NCBI GenBank assembly: GCA_020081605.1
Contig: JAHREC010000013.1
Coordinates: forward strand, 6,820,001 to 6,884,000
DNA: 64,000 nucleotides
Origin: Albifimbria verrucaria
Lineage: Eukaryota; Ascomycota; Sordariomycetes; Hypocreales; Stachybotryaceae
Direction of reading: 5' to 3'
In this document: positions 1-10,946 of the stretch, piece after piece
Layout: each line of letters starts with the position of its first letter
How positions within the stretch are numbered: the first letter of the stretch is position 1
Program-made: the position numbers and the translations under genes
Notes under the pieces: generated by a model
The model's input: the letters and a program-made list of their open reading frames with translations, nothing else
What the model was told of the DNA's origin: nothing
The model's database searches: none

Positions 1-261
1 TGGTGTCTGGGAGTCTTGCAGCTGAAGGATGTATAACATGAACGGGTGGTAAGGTGAAAGGATGACGAGCCGTGGTTTTTTTGAGACATGTCAAACGTCT
101 AGAATGATAATGAGGAAATGATATTGAGAATGATTAAGTCATTGAATAACATCTCTTTAACTCTCCACTACTCGAACATGTATGTGATAGGAACAGTCAT
201 CTCACCAGAGACAGAAACTAAACGGACATCGCCAAAACGATCAAATTGCTAAATACACATC

Positions 262-1755
262 TCATGGCTTCCAACCTCCTGTCCGGTCCCTGAACAAACC
301 ATTCGGGTCAACCTGGTCGGCAACCCTCTTTGCCAGTGCCCTACTGCTTGGGCGCAATCGCCCAAAGTAATCTTGGACATGATGACCGTAGTTCATGAAG
401 ATAGGTGTGTATGCTTTGGGCAAGGTACCATCATTTTGCCAGGCAAGCACCCTGTCCCGGATACCGCCATACGTCAGTTGCGTCGTCTGGTCCATTTTGT
501 CGTAGTCGCTGGGAAGCGAAAACGCAAAGTTCATCTCAATAAGTAGGCGATCCACACTATCATCCAAGTCCATGAGGTCTTTACCTGCTTCGCGCGCTTT
601 GCGGGCGATCACCTTAGGCAAAGGCTGGTATGCAATGGATGCGACGAGACCCGGGACAAGGAGTTGTTGATCAGTGATGTTGCGCCAATGTGCGTGGATG
701 CCTTCTAACACCTCTTCGCTATGCTCAAGGGAGGGCAGAGGGATTAGTTCGGTGCCGATCGTATAAACAAGCCCCTTGAGCACGACCCAGTTGCTAGAGG
801 TTACATACTCGGCATATGTACGCACTCTGGCATCGTTGGAAATCGGACCCGCGTCTGTGAAGTTCTTGAATGTGTTTGGAGGTACATCTGTACCATCATA
901 AAAGAGAAACATGATCCAAGTATCAACCAAGTTGGCGGATGTTCGCTCAGCTGTCATGATAACTGCAGCCTTGGGATCTGTGTTGTATTCGGTAAAGTCC
1001 CGTACCGCCTTGAGCAGCTTCGAAGTTGTTGTGGGAGTGTTCAGGAAAGCAAGATTGCCGCCCCAGATCTTACCCTGAGGGAAAGCTCGCAATGTGTATG
1101 ATGTAACAACACCGAAGTTGTTGCCGCCTCCCTTTAATGCCACGAAGAGGTCTGGGTTCTTGGTGGCTGAGGCTGTCGTTATAGTACCATTGGCGAGGAC
1201 AATCTCGTACTCGGTCACAGTCGACACTGTCCAGCCATATTGAGCTGACATGTACGATAGACCGCCTCCAAGGATCAGGCCACCGGCACCAACATTGCCA
1301 ATACGGCCACTAGCAACAGTCCAGCCAGTACCGTCGAGTGCCTGCGCAATATCATCATTGCGGTTGCCAGGCCCGAGCCTGACCACGCCTTCCTCCACAT
1401 CAAGCAACACATGGTTCAAATCTTGCGTCGCAATAAGGGGACCATCTTCCACACTGGACCAGTAGTTGTTCGGGTTGTGGCCGCCTGACTTGATAGCGAA
1501 GTTCTCAGTATTGTTGCTCAGGAGCTTAATAACTGTGGCAACCTCCAACGCTGTTTTAGGGAAGATGATGCAAGATGGCTTGAGAGCAATACAGGCAGAT
1601 GACCAATACTCTTGTTGTTCACTGGTGTAGGCCAAGTCTAGCCGGCGAGCGACCTTGATGGAGGTGAGGTCCTCAACATCGGAGCAGGTGTCGGCTTTAG
1701 CCAATGTCGCAAACAGCAAGGCCGAGAGGGCCATCAACTGCGAAAGACGAAACAT
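262..1755 (-). CDS. Secreted FAD-linked oxidoreductase, berberine-bridge-enzyme-like
   Basis: Single-exon gene, 497 aa. The N-terminus MFRLSQLMALSALLFATLAKA is a clear signal peptide, so the protein is probably secreted or enters the secretory pathway. The FAD-binding PCMH-type domain follows: SGGH near residue 90 supplies the histidine that binds FAD covalently in this family, then a GGGLSYMSAQYGW loop and GGGNNFG. The C-terminal BBE segment is seen in YGHHVQDYF and DPNGLF. No cysteine is visible at the second flavin-attachment position, so single (histidyl) attachment is expected. The ATG at 1818 gives a longer form, but a TATA-like element at 1844-1852 would put transcription start near it, so I prefer the ATG at 1755. 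Family members oxidise alcohols, sugars or alkaloid-like intermediates; the substrate here is unknown. The frame is intact, unlike most neighbours. Confidence 0.9.
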   Translation of the reverse strand: MFRLSQLMALSALLFATLAKADTCSDVEDLTSIKVARRLDLAYTSEQQEYWSSACIALKPSCIIFPKTALEVATVIKLLSNNTENFAIKSGGHNPNNYWSSVEDGPLIATQDLNHVLLDVEEGVVRLGPGNRNDDIAQALDGTGWTVASGRIGNVGAGGLILGGGLSYMSAQYGWTVSTVTEYEIVLANGTITTASATKNPDLFVALKGGGNNFGVVTSYTLRAFPQGKIWGGNLAFLNTPTTTSKLLKAVRDFTEYNTDPKAAVIMTAERTSANLVDTWIMFLFYDGTDVPPNTFKNFTDAGPISNDARVRTYAEYVTSSNWVVLKGLVYTIGTELIPLPSLEHSEEVLEGIHAHWRNITDQQLLVPGLVASIAYQPLPKVIARKAREAGKDLMDLDDSVDRLLIEMNFAFSLPSDYDKMDQTTQLTYGGIRDRVLAWQNDGTLPKAYTPIFMNYGHHVQDYFGRLRPSSRALAKRVADQVDPNGLFRDRTGGWKP

Positions 1756-1843
1756 GTTGACGAGCAGGCAAAGAGCCGGTAAGGAGCCGTTCCTGAGCTT
1801 GACCGGAGAGTTGCCCATGACTTGATAGACATGATGTCCACTG

Positions 1844-1852
1844 CCTTTTATA
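1844..1852 (-). promoter_or_regulatory. TATA-like element of the FAD oxidase gene
   Basis: The minus strand reads TATAAAAGG about 90 nt before the ATG at 1755. The position suits a core promoter element and favours the ATG at 1755 over the one at 1818. Inference from position and sequence only. Confidence 0.45.
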
Positions 1853-1855
1853 ATC

Positions 1856-3951
1856 AAGGAGAAAGGCTTTCATTCTGTTCTCCATCGGTTCGCAGCTAGT
1901 TTCCTTGGAAATGTGGGCACAGCCTGGGTATAATGGAGCATGGGATCTCAATACTCATGAGTGCAAGTGTTGTTGACACAGGGGGCCATGACTCGACATC
2001 AAGGAAGTGGAGATTCCTATTGAATCAAGCTTGGTCACACAGCAATCACGTACACCCATCAGCCGGGCCCTGAGCATCCAAGCACAGGCTTAGGCATGCT
2101 GCAAGCTCGCCTCCAGCCAATTATGATCGTGGCTGTAGCCTGCAACTCACTCCTAGGGAGACTTCAAGCTGGATCCAGTGATGTCACTAAGCATTTAATA
2201 CATTTGCATTTCAGGGGGATTCATGGCAAACATGGTAGTGGCATGACAGTAGCGTGACGAGGGATGCTACTGTTAAGTAGTTCTCACAGGGGTATTTGTG
2301 ACAGCCTGCTAGATTGGCTGTCCATTGGATGTCCCACTTGACTACAAAAGCTGAGATGGAGGATCGGATATGCACGTCAAGCTTATATTGGAGCTATGAC
2401 GAAAAGACTGCTCGGGAGTTAGTCTGGCATATAGGAGTGGGGAGTACAAAGGGGGTCGTCAGTAGTGATTGATGGAGTACGAGCAGACGACGATAGGCTT
2501 CTCGGTCGAGTTCCTTACTGATATAACCAGAATAAACATACAGTTGTGGCCGCATACCAATGTGTTATTGAGACGGTTTAAAATCGGATCCATGGAGAAT
2601 AAAACGTCTCGTCTATGCAGTTTGCAGATCTTCTTTAGTTACCGCTCTTGTCAGGGATTGTACATGCACCTGTTGCCGAGTGTGGTTAAGGACTGGAGAA
2701 AGGATGGATATTTTGACGAACGGGATTTCGGCCACCCTCCGACATAAGATAAAGAGTATACACAGTAAACCTTGGCGCGTCAGTACTGGTAGTTCTGTGA
2801 AACACTGAGATAAGATGCCTTTCACCGAGTAATCTGTTCTACACAGGATCGTGCATACCATCTGGTCCAACTTCGAGCTTCGTACGATACCCTATGGACG
2901 TCACCAATCTAAGCCACCCAAGCTGAGGGGCATAATTATCCTTCCTGACAGACGAGGTTCGTTATCGAAACCGGATATTACACCAACCCCTTGACGATTT
3001 CTCGTGATGGTGTGTATGCTTTGGGAAACACAACACCAAGCTGAGCCATACGAACCTAGGGGATGTCCCCATCTGGCTGCCGACAGAGCTGACAGGCCAG
3101 GGTTACGATGGAATGGATGGAAGGGATCCGTACAGCCGCACCCAATCAGGCCAAGCCTAGGAAAAACGGTGACTAGAGGGAGGCCGGATGCCACCTTATG
3201 CGGAGTTGTAGGAAACTATTTGATGTCGTTTGGGAAATATCTTGGTCGATCTCACATTTCCAGGATTTGGTGCTATCAAACACAGCACCCCCGCAAAAAG
3301 TAGGAGGTATTGTGCAAGTCATGATGGTCAGTGACGAAACGCGAGATTGGCATGTCTTTAACCGAATGGACATATCACGATCGCACGTAGCATTTGGACT
3401 TTGGTCGATGTTACAAACATTAAGCTCTGCAAACGATGAAGAAGAGAGTTTAGAGCCACATCTGTTCAGGGTCTGTAAAATCCACCATATCCCTCCATAA
3501 GATTCTATAATATGTTCGGTTTACTCGGAGAGGTGGGTCTTCGGGATGATCAGAGCATGTGACGATACCCAACAGGGCAGTGACTGGCATCCGTACCTTG
3601 ACTGCGGCTGAGGCAACCTTGAAAGAGGAGCCTTGTCGTGGATCGATATTAACCATATAGCCGAGGACTATACGGGGAATCGGGGCTCGTGCCAAAACAA
3701 CTGCGAGATCCTATGGCTAACTCTGTAAACAATCGCAGGACTGCACTTCGTATAAGCAGATTCAGAAGAAATCTGACAACGTGTAATCTGAAAGTTCGTA
3801 GGGTCGTCAATGACATTAACTTGCTATCATAACTAGTGACATGCTTAATGCTTGGCTTAACTCAACGCTATTAAAAATTGCCAAGTGCCCATCCATGCAG
3901 ATCGTCATTAGTCCTCTATTCTACAGTAACATGCATCTTTCTTCAAATGCT
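1856..3951. other. Intergenic, no gene recognised
   Basis: Between the 5' end of the FAD oxidase gene and the 3' end of the CSC1-like gene. Several open frames of 60-100 codons occur on both strands, but none shows a signal peptide, a domain motif or a run of plausible conserved residues. I see no RNA gene or repeat here. Confidence 0.6.
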
Positions 3952-6900
3952 TCAATCCTCAAACAGGGCTGCTTCAACCTCGACCAGTACTCTGCCCTTT
4001 TCATCCAGTCGCGCTCCCACGTCCGATATCGGTATGCAAGATCTTGTATGTGCGACCTCCTGCCGGCTCACGCGAGCTTCATCGCGTGGAATCCACAAGG
4101 TCGGCTTGCGTAGCCATATCTCGGGCGGCATGTAATCGCACCGCCGTCGCTGTTCCGGGGCATCTGTATTGGGAAGGCTATCGGCGGGGATGAGCTTGCG
4201 CAAGGCGAGGAAGTCTTCGTAGACTTCAGGATGAAGCCATTTGGCGAGCCATGGTGGTGGGTTATTGTTGGCATCGTAGGGTCATTGCTGGCTAAGAGAC
4301 CCAACTTTCTGAGAACCCGATTGAGACCGGATTCCTCGGCCTGCGCTTGGACTTTCGACTTGGCTACTAGGACGACAAAGTCGGAGATGATCGACCAAAG
4401 GCTCCTTGCTCCCTCGACACCTCGATCGCCAGTGACAACATGGTCATCGTTAAGCTCTTCGAAGTCCTCCTCTTCGTCATGCCCATCGTAATCTTCAACA
4501 ACATCACCAAATGCCTGCTCAGTGTCGTAGTAGGCAGATGCGGCACCTCCTGGGTTTGAATCGCCTGTCTCATTAGAGCTCTCCGCTGCGGCTGCTAGAG
4601 CCTTTTCCTCTTCCCGAATTTCTTCTTCTAATGTGAGCGTCTGTGGCAGACTCTGCACCAAAGGGGTAATAGCTTCCCGAGCGATAGATGGATGATTCCT
4701 GTGAAGATGAGTAATAGTATAATTAGTACCATAGGTCCGAATGCCCCATTAAGTGCAAACAGGCCAATTAGGCAAACTTCCGCCATATAGAGGCCGGTAA
4801 TCAGCTGGGTTAGGGCGCGTGGATAGAACAGGCCTTTGCTGTCCATGTCTGAGTCGAAGACATAGATGAGGTTATATCGCCAGACAAGATGCATAAATGC
4901 CATGCCCCTGCAGCAAATATGAGGATGAGAGGTGCAACACACGCATAGCTCAGAGCTAATATCCTGTCAGAGAACATCTACCAGCGATGAGCGATGAAAC
5001 TTACCGATTACGCCCATGTTAGTGAAGACGGGGAACACGCCTCCCCAATGAACGCAACGTAACTGGCGCCAGAGTTTGTGCTGTGAGCGAGGAATGCTAA
5101 TGACCTTGATGAAAAGGTGATGCCGAATAAGATCCAGGAGATGAATCAGATTTGATGCACCAGCGGCTAGACACTGGATGAGAATATACGAGATGTAGAA
5201 GTTGGATGCTCTGGGCAGGTTCTTGGCGAGAAGAGTTTGAGCTTTCATTGGGTCTTGCAAGACCTCAAAGAAGGCTCCAGAAGCTGCCGATGTCAAAGTC
5301 GTGATGAGAAAGACCTGCACGACTTGAAATGCGAAGTATGCCTGCTGACAAAAAAGCTCCGCCAGGATGGCTGATGGAACTCCTGCTTGGGCGGCACAAA
5401 CTATCGCAGAGTCAGTTTCGGGCTTCATTATAAACAGCGCTGAGAAGACCTACACCGCAGCATCATCGGAACAAGAGACATAAATAAGGACAGGGCCATG
5501 GCGGGAACAAAACCACCGAGGAAACCGAGGATAGGTCCTGGTAGCTTCGGAATCCAGACCAGGAAGGGAATGCTGCTGAGAAATTCGACGTTCGATACAA
5601 TTCCGACGAAAGCAGACGGAATCGACCAGAAGATAATGGCAGCGACAATAAGGGCAAAAACCAGGGTCCTTCGAACGATGCGTTCCCACCACGACATTCT
5701 CAACGAGTCCCAGATAACCTCATCTGGCCTTATGTCCAATAATCGAGTGGACATTTGTAGAGGCCGGTGGTGGATGACCGTCTGTTGCGCAGCTTGTGCG
5801 CTTTCCTGGGTGTCAAATTCAATAAAAGCGGCGGGCAACGCGTGGCCATCTCCTCGGCGTATGGACCGACGGAGCTTGTATATCTGCAAGTTCAACTCCT
5901 TCAACCGTTCGCGTGTCCACCTAATAGTATCTACTCGGCGACCATAGTTGGCGAGCGGACGGTGATGAGGACGAGATTCCACAGGGATCCAGAGTGCAGC
6001 AACGGAGCCACGAACATCGGGTAGAGAGGGATCGAGGCCGAAGGGTGCAGATACTCATCGTCCTGTGTCGTGCTTTCTTTCGATTGCAGTTCGATTGCTC
6101 CTGGCTGTCACGACTGTTCAGCCCATCTGTTGTTTGCGTGTTAGAGTGGCTCGATACAGGAACCACGGTAATCTCTGTGGAAGTCGAAGTATTATGACCT
6201 TCATCTTGGTTCTTCTCAGACTTGATCGACGTGTCAGCAAGATGCAACGGCGCTACGGGAGCGGAAGTGCAGACATCCGGGTTGGCACGCAAGTATTTGG
6301 TGCGGGCTGCATTTGCCTTTTTATCAGCTGTATCTCAGCCTTTTCTAGCCTCAATGCCGTTTGTTCTCTTTCTTTGACGAGACGAGCAAGGTCCTTGGTT
6401 GTGCGCGGGATCCAGATGCGCTTGGCTGAGTCGCCGTAGATTTTGCGTAAGCGACGCTCGTCAAGATACTGTAAGGGAACGCAGGTGATCATCATGGTAC
6501 GAGAGGAGAGGCGTCCAGAGTAGTATGGCGAAGATAGATAGGCCTGGCGCAAGTTGACGTAGTAGATGCTTTCTCGAACAACGGTGAAAAGAACGAATCC
6601 TAAAGCAAGCAGGCCGATATAAATACGAGATCAGAATGTTCAGCAAAGAGTTACCCACCAAAGAAAACCCACGCAACAACAGCATGGGCAAACAGCTTCC
6701 GCTCGTCCTTGACATTGCCGATTGTGAGGAGGTCAAGTTGCTCTTGGCCATTGCCACCTGTAGCGTTTATGGGCAGAATAATCGGCCAAACAATGAGGCA
6801 ACCGGCGACGCAGATATTGCGCAGCACTTTGAGGTAGCGAAGGAAAAAGAAGCCGTCTAGTGAACCATGATTCAAAACAAATGTATCTGGAGTTTTGAAG

Positions 6901-7378
6901 AAAGGAACAACCCAGTTTATCAAGCCCGATGGCAGGGGGACTGGCAGACCTGGATACTGGTCAATAAAGGTCATGCTCAGCAATGATGTCTCTGACTGAG
7001 TCGCGCATACCTTGGTGTTTGTAGGCTGTCAATTGTCCTAGGCGCATACACCCGCTTGCAGCGCGGACGAAGTAGGATGAAGGCAAGCAGACAGACGGCG
7101 AGATAAATGACCACGGGAATGAAGGTTGCCCTGAGCTTTGCCAATGACGATGTCTTGCTACCGGACGTGGTGCTGAGCGTCCCTCCATTTTCAGTATCAT
7201 TCCGACTTGAGCCAACTCTTGGGTCGTCGGCTTGGTTCTGCGTTCTCTGGTGTTAGCAATTCGCATAGCGATTTAACGTTGTCGGATGCTGCCAACGCAC
7301 CAAATCCAGAGCGCGGCTAAAGAGCCAATTCAGCCCATCCAGCCCTTGGTCGCGCGAAAGATGAAGCGGTGCAGGCAT
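3952..7378 (-). CDS. CSC1/OSCA-like (DUF221) calcium-permeable channel, multi-exon
   Basis: A multipass membrane protein of the CSC1/RSN1 family (osmosensitive cation channels in fungi and plants). Exon 1 (7301-7378) encodes MPAPLHLSRDQGLDG and splices in frame to an exon with the first membrane helix (RATFIPVVIYLAVCLLAFIL) and the family signature YAPRT. Next come LPSGLINWVVPFF and FLRYLKVL, the cytoplasmic domain (RQAYLSSPYYSGR, TMMITCVP), a loop ending RPLANYGRRVDTIRW with AAFIEFDTQESAQAA, then the 7TM region (VFALIVAAIIFWSIPSAFVG, YNLIYVFDSDMDSKG). The C-terminus is acidic (EEIREEEKALAAAA) and ends PKLWIP-like TLWIPRDEARVSRQEV. Introns lie near 6.95, 6.6, 5.45 and 4.95 kb. At least six apparent one-base losses interrupt the frame, for example at 4279-4281, 4905-4908 and 6318-6322. 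The exon 2/3 junction frame is not resolved. Confidence 0.82.
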
Positions 7379-9918
7379 GGCAGAAAAGCGCAGCGCATGG
7401 CTTCCTTTGCACGATGTCCTCTCTTGAAGGCTTTCGAGCCGTTACAGGCGCAAAGGCAACTCCACACCTTAAAGCGCCCCGGGGAGGGTGGAAGACGGGC
7501 GGCTGAAGCGGCGGGTTCCACGTCAGGAGGGGTCATGGGCAAGTTTTACGCCTGGCTTGTCGTTTCTTTTTCCTGTCTCGCTACAATCTCCCGGACATCC
7601 AACCACGGTGAGAGGTGGCGTCGCATTGGCAGTCACACAGAAAGAGGAGGGCTGGATACGCCATATTGAGCAAGATGCAGCGACAGCCACGCTTATCGCA
7701 AATTATTGGATTGGCAAAAACTCGCCTAAGGGGACCAATGGCCCAGGAAAACCCCACGGGCACAGCGAGGGGGCAGTGCAGGCATCTCCAGTGGTCGAGA
7801 TTTTCCCACGACAGGGATCTTCCCGCCTTTTCTGGGTCCGGCTAGAGAGTACACCGTCAATGCCGATTGGGCACCGGCGGTTGGTCATGGAGATCTGTCT
7901 CGGAGTTTAAGCAGTCGAAGGATAAGAGGCCCCTGTCTTCGTCTGATCAAGGTGGCAGGATGAGCATATCCCAGAGAGTCGTGACGGCATGTATGCATGC
8001 ATGTCTTTGCCTGGGAGAAGTGGGTGGATGTTTGGGGGCGTTGGCGCCAAACTATTGAAGGAATCCTTACCGGTCACTCCACTGCTGGCCCTGGTCTGAG
8101 CTTCTCCACAGTAGGACCCTTGGGTGGGACTGCACCTTGAACGAATGCCGTGAAGCACAATCAGACTATCATGTTGGTCAAGTCGTGGAGACTTGGGATC
8201 ACAGAGGATAGTGTACGACGTTGACTATGTGGCAGACGCCACAACATGACGTGGTACATGTCTATCATTCGAAGCGTGTCATTTGTTACCCAGACTTGGG
8301 AGGATCTCCTGACGAAAAGATGCATATGTTTCATCATACCAAGTGCTTCCTTTTGGGTCTGAGACGGCAAGATGTCTTCTCGTCCATGTCTTACGACATC
8401 CCCAAGTGGTAAACGAAAAAGGAGAACTAACAACCAGTCAGGATTTGGGTTAATGTACGAAATATTCCGTAAATTATTACAAGACTAATAGAAACTTAAT
8501 AAAACTTTGACAGAAGATCAAGCGAAAATTTATTTGAAACTGTAAGAATATGCTTGCTGGCTTATTCTGGGTATTTCATAATTCAATTCGAAAATGATAC
8601 TAATATTCATCGATTCGTATTCTTCGTCGCCACCTATTTGCCCTCTTCACAATCCAGAACGCGAATTGTAGGTGGGAGCATTCCCTTGGCAACCCAATCG
8701 ACCTTGATATCGTCAGTGGTGATACATGACTGCAATGGTGAGCTTGTCAGAATGTAACATGACAAAAATACACGTTAATTAAAACAGCGTAAACTTGAAC
8801 TCATCCAGCAGCCTTACCAAACAGCGTTGCAGGATCTTATTCAGGGGCATATTGCCGGTAGACATCAGATCGGATTGTCATAGTTACTTCACCCTGTGAC
8901 ATGGATGGCCATCGCTTCCTGATGCTCTGGCGGAGCTCTTGGTGTATATTTGCACGCTATTCCGCACTTTTTGTCTATAAGGTAGACGAGGTAGATGCGT
9001 CAATATTTACATCATTAAATGCTCCGGTCAGGGACTTTCGTTTTTCTTTAGAAGGTGAGGATATTTTGGTAAGCTCTGTCGGTTGCACGACACAAACAGA
9101 CCAGGCCTTCTACATGGTTACCAATCTGTCGATCCTGGAGGACTTCTTTATCTACCAACACTCCTCATGAGCGCGGTTTAACAAGGGGCCATCTGGATGC
9201 GAACGAGGATTTGATAACAGACAAATGCTAAAGCATGTTCGACAATGAAAATGACGATGAGAAGAGACCCATCCTGTCTCTAGTCGTGGTACCCTCCAAA
9301 CATTGACAATAACAAACCGTCTTTTCATGATAAGGTACAAGTTACCTTTACATGTGTTCAAGTTTCGCCAACAACCAAGTCGATAAAAACTATGATTTCC
9401 TACAAGACAAACAAATGGAGGATATGCATCGTGGGCATGGGATGTTCCCCTGACGCATGAGGTGATTAGGCTCAATCGTCGATGCATACCCTTAATGAAC
9501 CACAGTGTTATAATGTTGTAAGCTGATTTATTGAGAATGAGGCAAATCATGCATCTCTAAACAGGCCAAGCATATCGGGATACTAACCAGGCTCAGAGTA
9601 GGCAAACACCCATGCAACATTGGAACACACAAATATAATGTTTATTTAGCAACGCAATACCTTAATGAAAAACAGAAAACATGTTAAACATCTATAAACA
9701 AGTAGCTAGAGACAGTAAGCCAAGGCTTGTGAAAAATATTTGGGGTGTTGAACCCCTCCATAGATGTTCTGCTGTGGTCATACCAGAGCGAACAATGGTA
9801 AAGAACCGTCATTGCATCTTACACAAGGGCAGGATTGTCATCCTACCCCTTCACCCCACTTTCTCCTCCCCTCCCTCCATCGATCATCATAACTCTGGCT
9901 GAACAACTATAATTCGTC
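7379..9918. other. Gene-poor intergenic stretch
   Basis: No open frame here carries a recognisable domain. Short ORFs near 7.3-7.9 kb overlap the promoter side of the CSC1-like gene and look like chance frames. The stretch from about 8.4 to 9.7 kb is AT-rich. It contains one copy of a 24-bp direct repeat (9454-9477). Confidence 0.6.
9454..9477. repeat. 24-bp direct repeat, copy 1
   Basis: An exact 24-bp match to 11575-11598; its core reads GAGGTGATTAGGCTCAATC. The flanks differ: the left flank reads TGA here and TGG at the other copy. The two copies lie about 2.1 kb apart on either side of the foldback element and the zinc-finger gene. Confidence 0.75.
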
Positions 9919-10094
9919 AATCTGTGTCAATGAGGGTGTGGGTTGGCTTGCACCAACCGACCCCATGACATCAACCTCGATTAAAGAACGAGCGATATAT
10001 CTTCGCTCGTTTATATTTCGCTTGTTCTTTCTTCAAGGTCGATGTCGCGGGGTCGGTTGGTGCAAGCCAACCCGCACCCTCATTGACACAGATT
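9919..10094. repeat. 176-bp foldback / inverted-repeat element (MITE-like)
   Basis: Two arms of about 88 bp are reverse complements and meet with almost no spacer. The tips are AATCTGTGTCAATGAGGG on the left and its complement on the right. In the outer ~76 bp I count nine mismatches. Six are transitions, and each places CpG in one arm opposite TpG or CpA in the other (for example the CCCCATGAC/CCCCGCGAC pair). The centre contains a smaller palindrome around CGAGCGATATATC. No coding capacity and no clear target-site duplication is seen. The element lies just downstream of the C2H2 gene. It could be a miniature transposon or a structured transcript/terminator region; transposon origin is inference. 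Confidence 0.85.
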
Positions 10095-10272
10095 TGGCTC
10101 TAAAGGCCTTGTCTTCGACTTTTCATGATTGAAACCCCTATCGTAGCCCAGTTCAACACCTTGTTTTGGTCTGCCTCGTCTCTTGCCGCATTGACTCGGG
10201 TCATCCAGATGATCTAGATATTCCTTTTACAGAAAAACTCATGTCTCCTGTCGCATCGAAAAGGGACAGAAG

Positions 10273-10946
10273 CTATTTCTCTACATCCTCTGACGTGTCG
10301 CTTATGATTATCACGTCGCGGGGTTTTCTTTTGCAGGTGCATCGGAAAGTATTGTTTGATACCCTCAAGTCTCTACCATGAAGGTTAGGGTCATGCTTCT
10401 TGCTCTTGGTGTGTCTATCGAGGTCTTTTTGAGACCTAAACACCCTTTGCAACCTTGGCCAAACAAACGGCAATGGAAGTATGCTCCCGCGGCTGTGCGT
10501 TGGCTCATCTTACGGTTTATAGTAAGATCGTTGGCCGGTTGTGATATAGAAATGTCATTGTTGCTCTCATTATTATCCACATGATTGGAAGAAAGCTCTA
10601 CTGATCCCATGTGACCAGTTGACAACTCTGGTAGATCGAGGCCCGACTCGGCGTTAATGGATGTATTTGTGGTGATGAGCGGTGATGAAGTTGACTCTGG
10701 TTTCATTACAGTAGTCTTGGCTTGAACCACTTCTGCTATATCCCTCTTTATCAATTGGTGAGGGTCTATTGTCTCTATATGGACAACCAGACTGTTTGGT
10801 GGGGCGATGTCAGACACAATTGCCTCCCAGCCAATCTGCAGGCAGAAGTGCTCCTTGTTGGTTTCGATACGGGTTAAACAAATGTCGCAAAAAGTCCAAG
10901 GCCCTGAGCCTGACGTAAGTTGTCCCGACCTTCGGTTAATTGATGA
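10273..10946 (-). CDS. Putative C2H2 zinc-finger protein, 5' end unresolved
   Basis: One reading frame runs from about 10946 to the stop near 10273 with a single apparent base loss in a GGG run close to 10450. Near the C-terminus it carries a C2H2 finger: HCRLFGQGCKG followed by VFRSQKDLDRHTKSKKH, i.e. C-x6-C-x12-H-x5-H. The upstream part has a cysteine-bearing segment (WTFCDICLTRI, KEHFCLQIGWE) and a low-complexity Ser/Asn/Thr stretch typical of fungal transcription factors. A short tail with FRCTCKRKP follows the finger. No ATG is found before the cysteine segment, so a 5' exon is probably missing from my model. Function unknown; nucleic-acid binding is inferred from the finger alone. It could also be a relic. 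Confidence 0.45.

Noticed and set aside
2469..3695. Cluster of overlapping 80-100 codon ORFs on both strands
   Set aside because: No domain motif, signal peptide or splice-linked continuation; composition looks like chance open frames.
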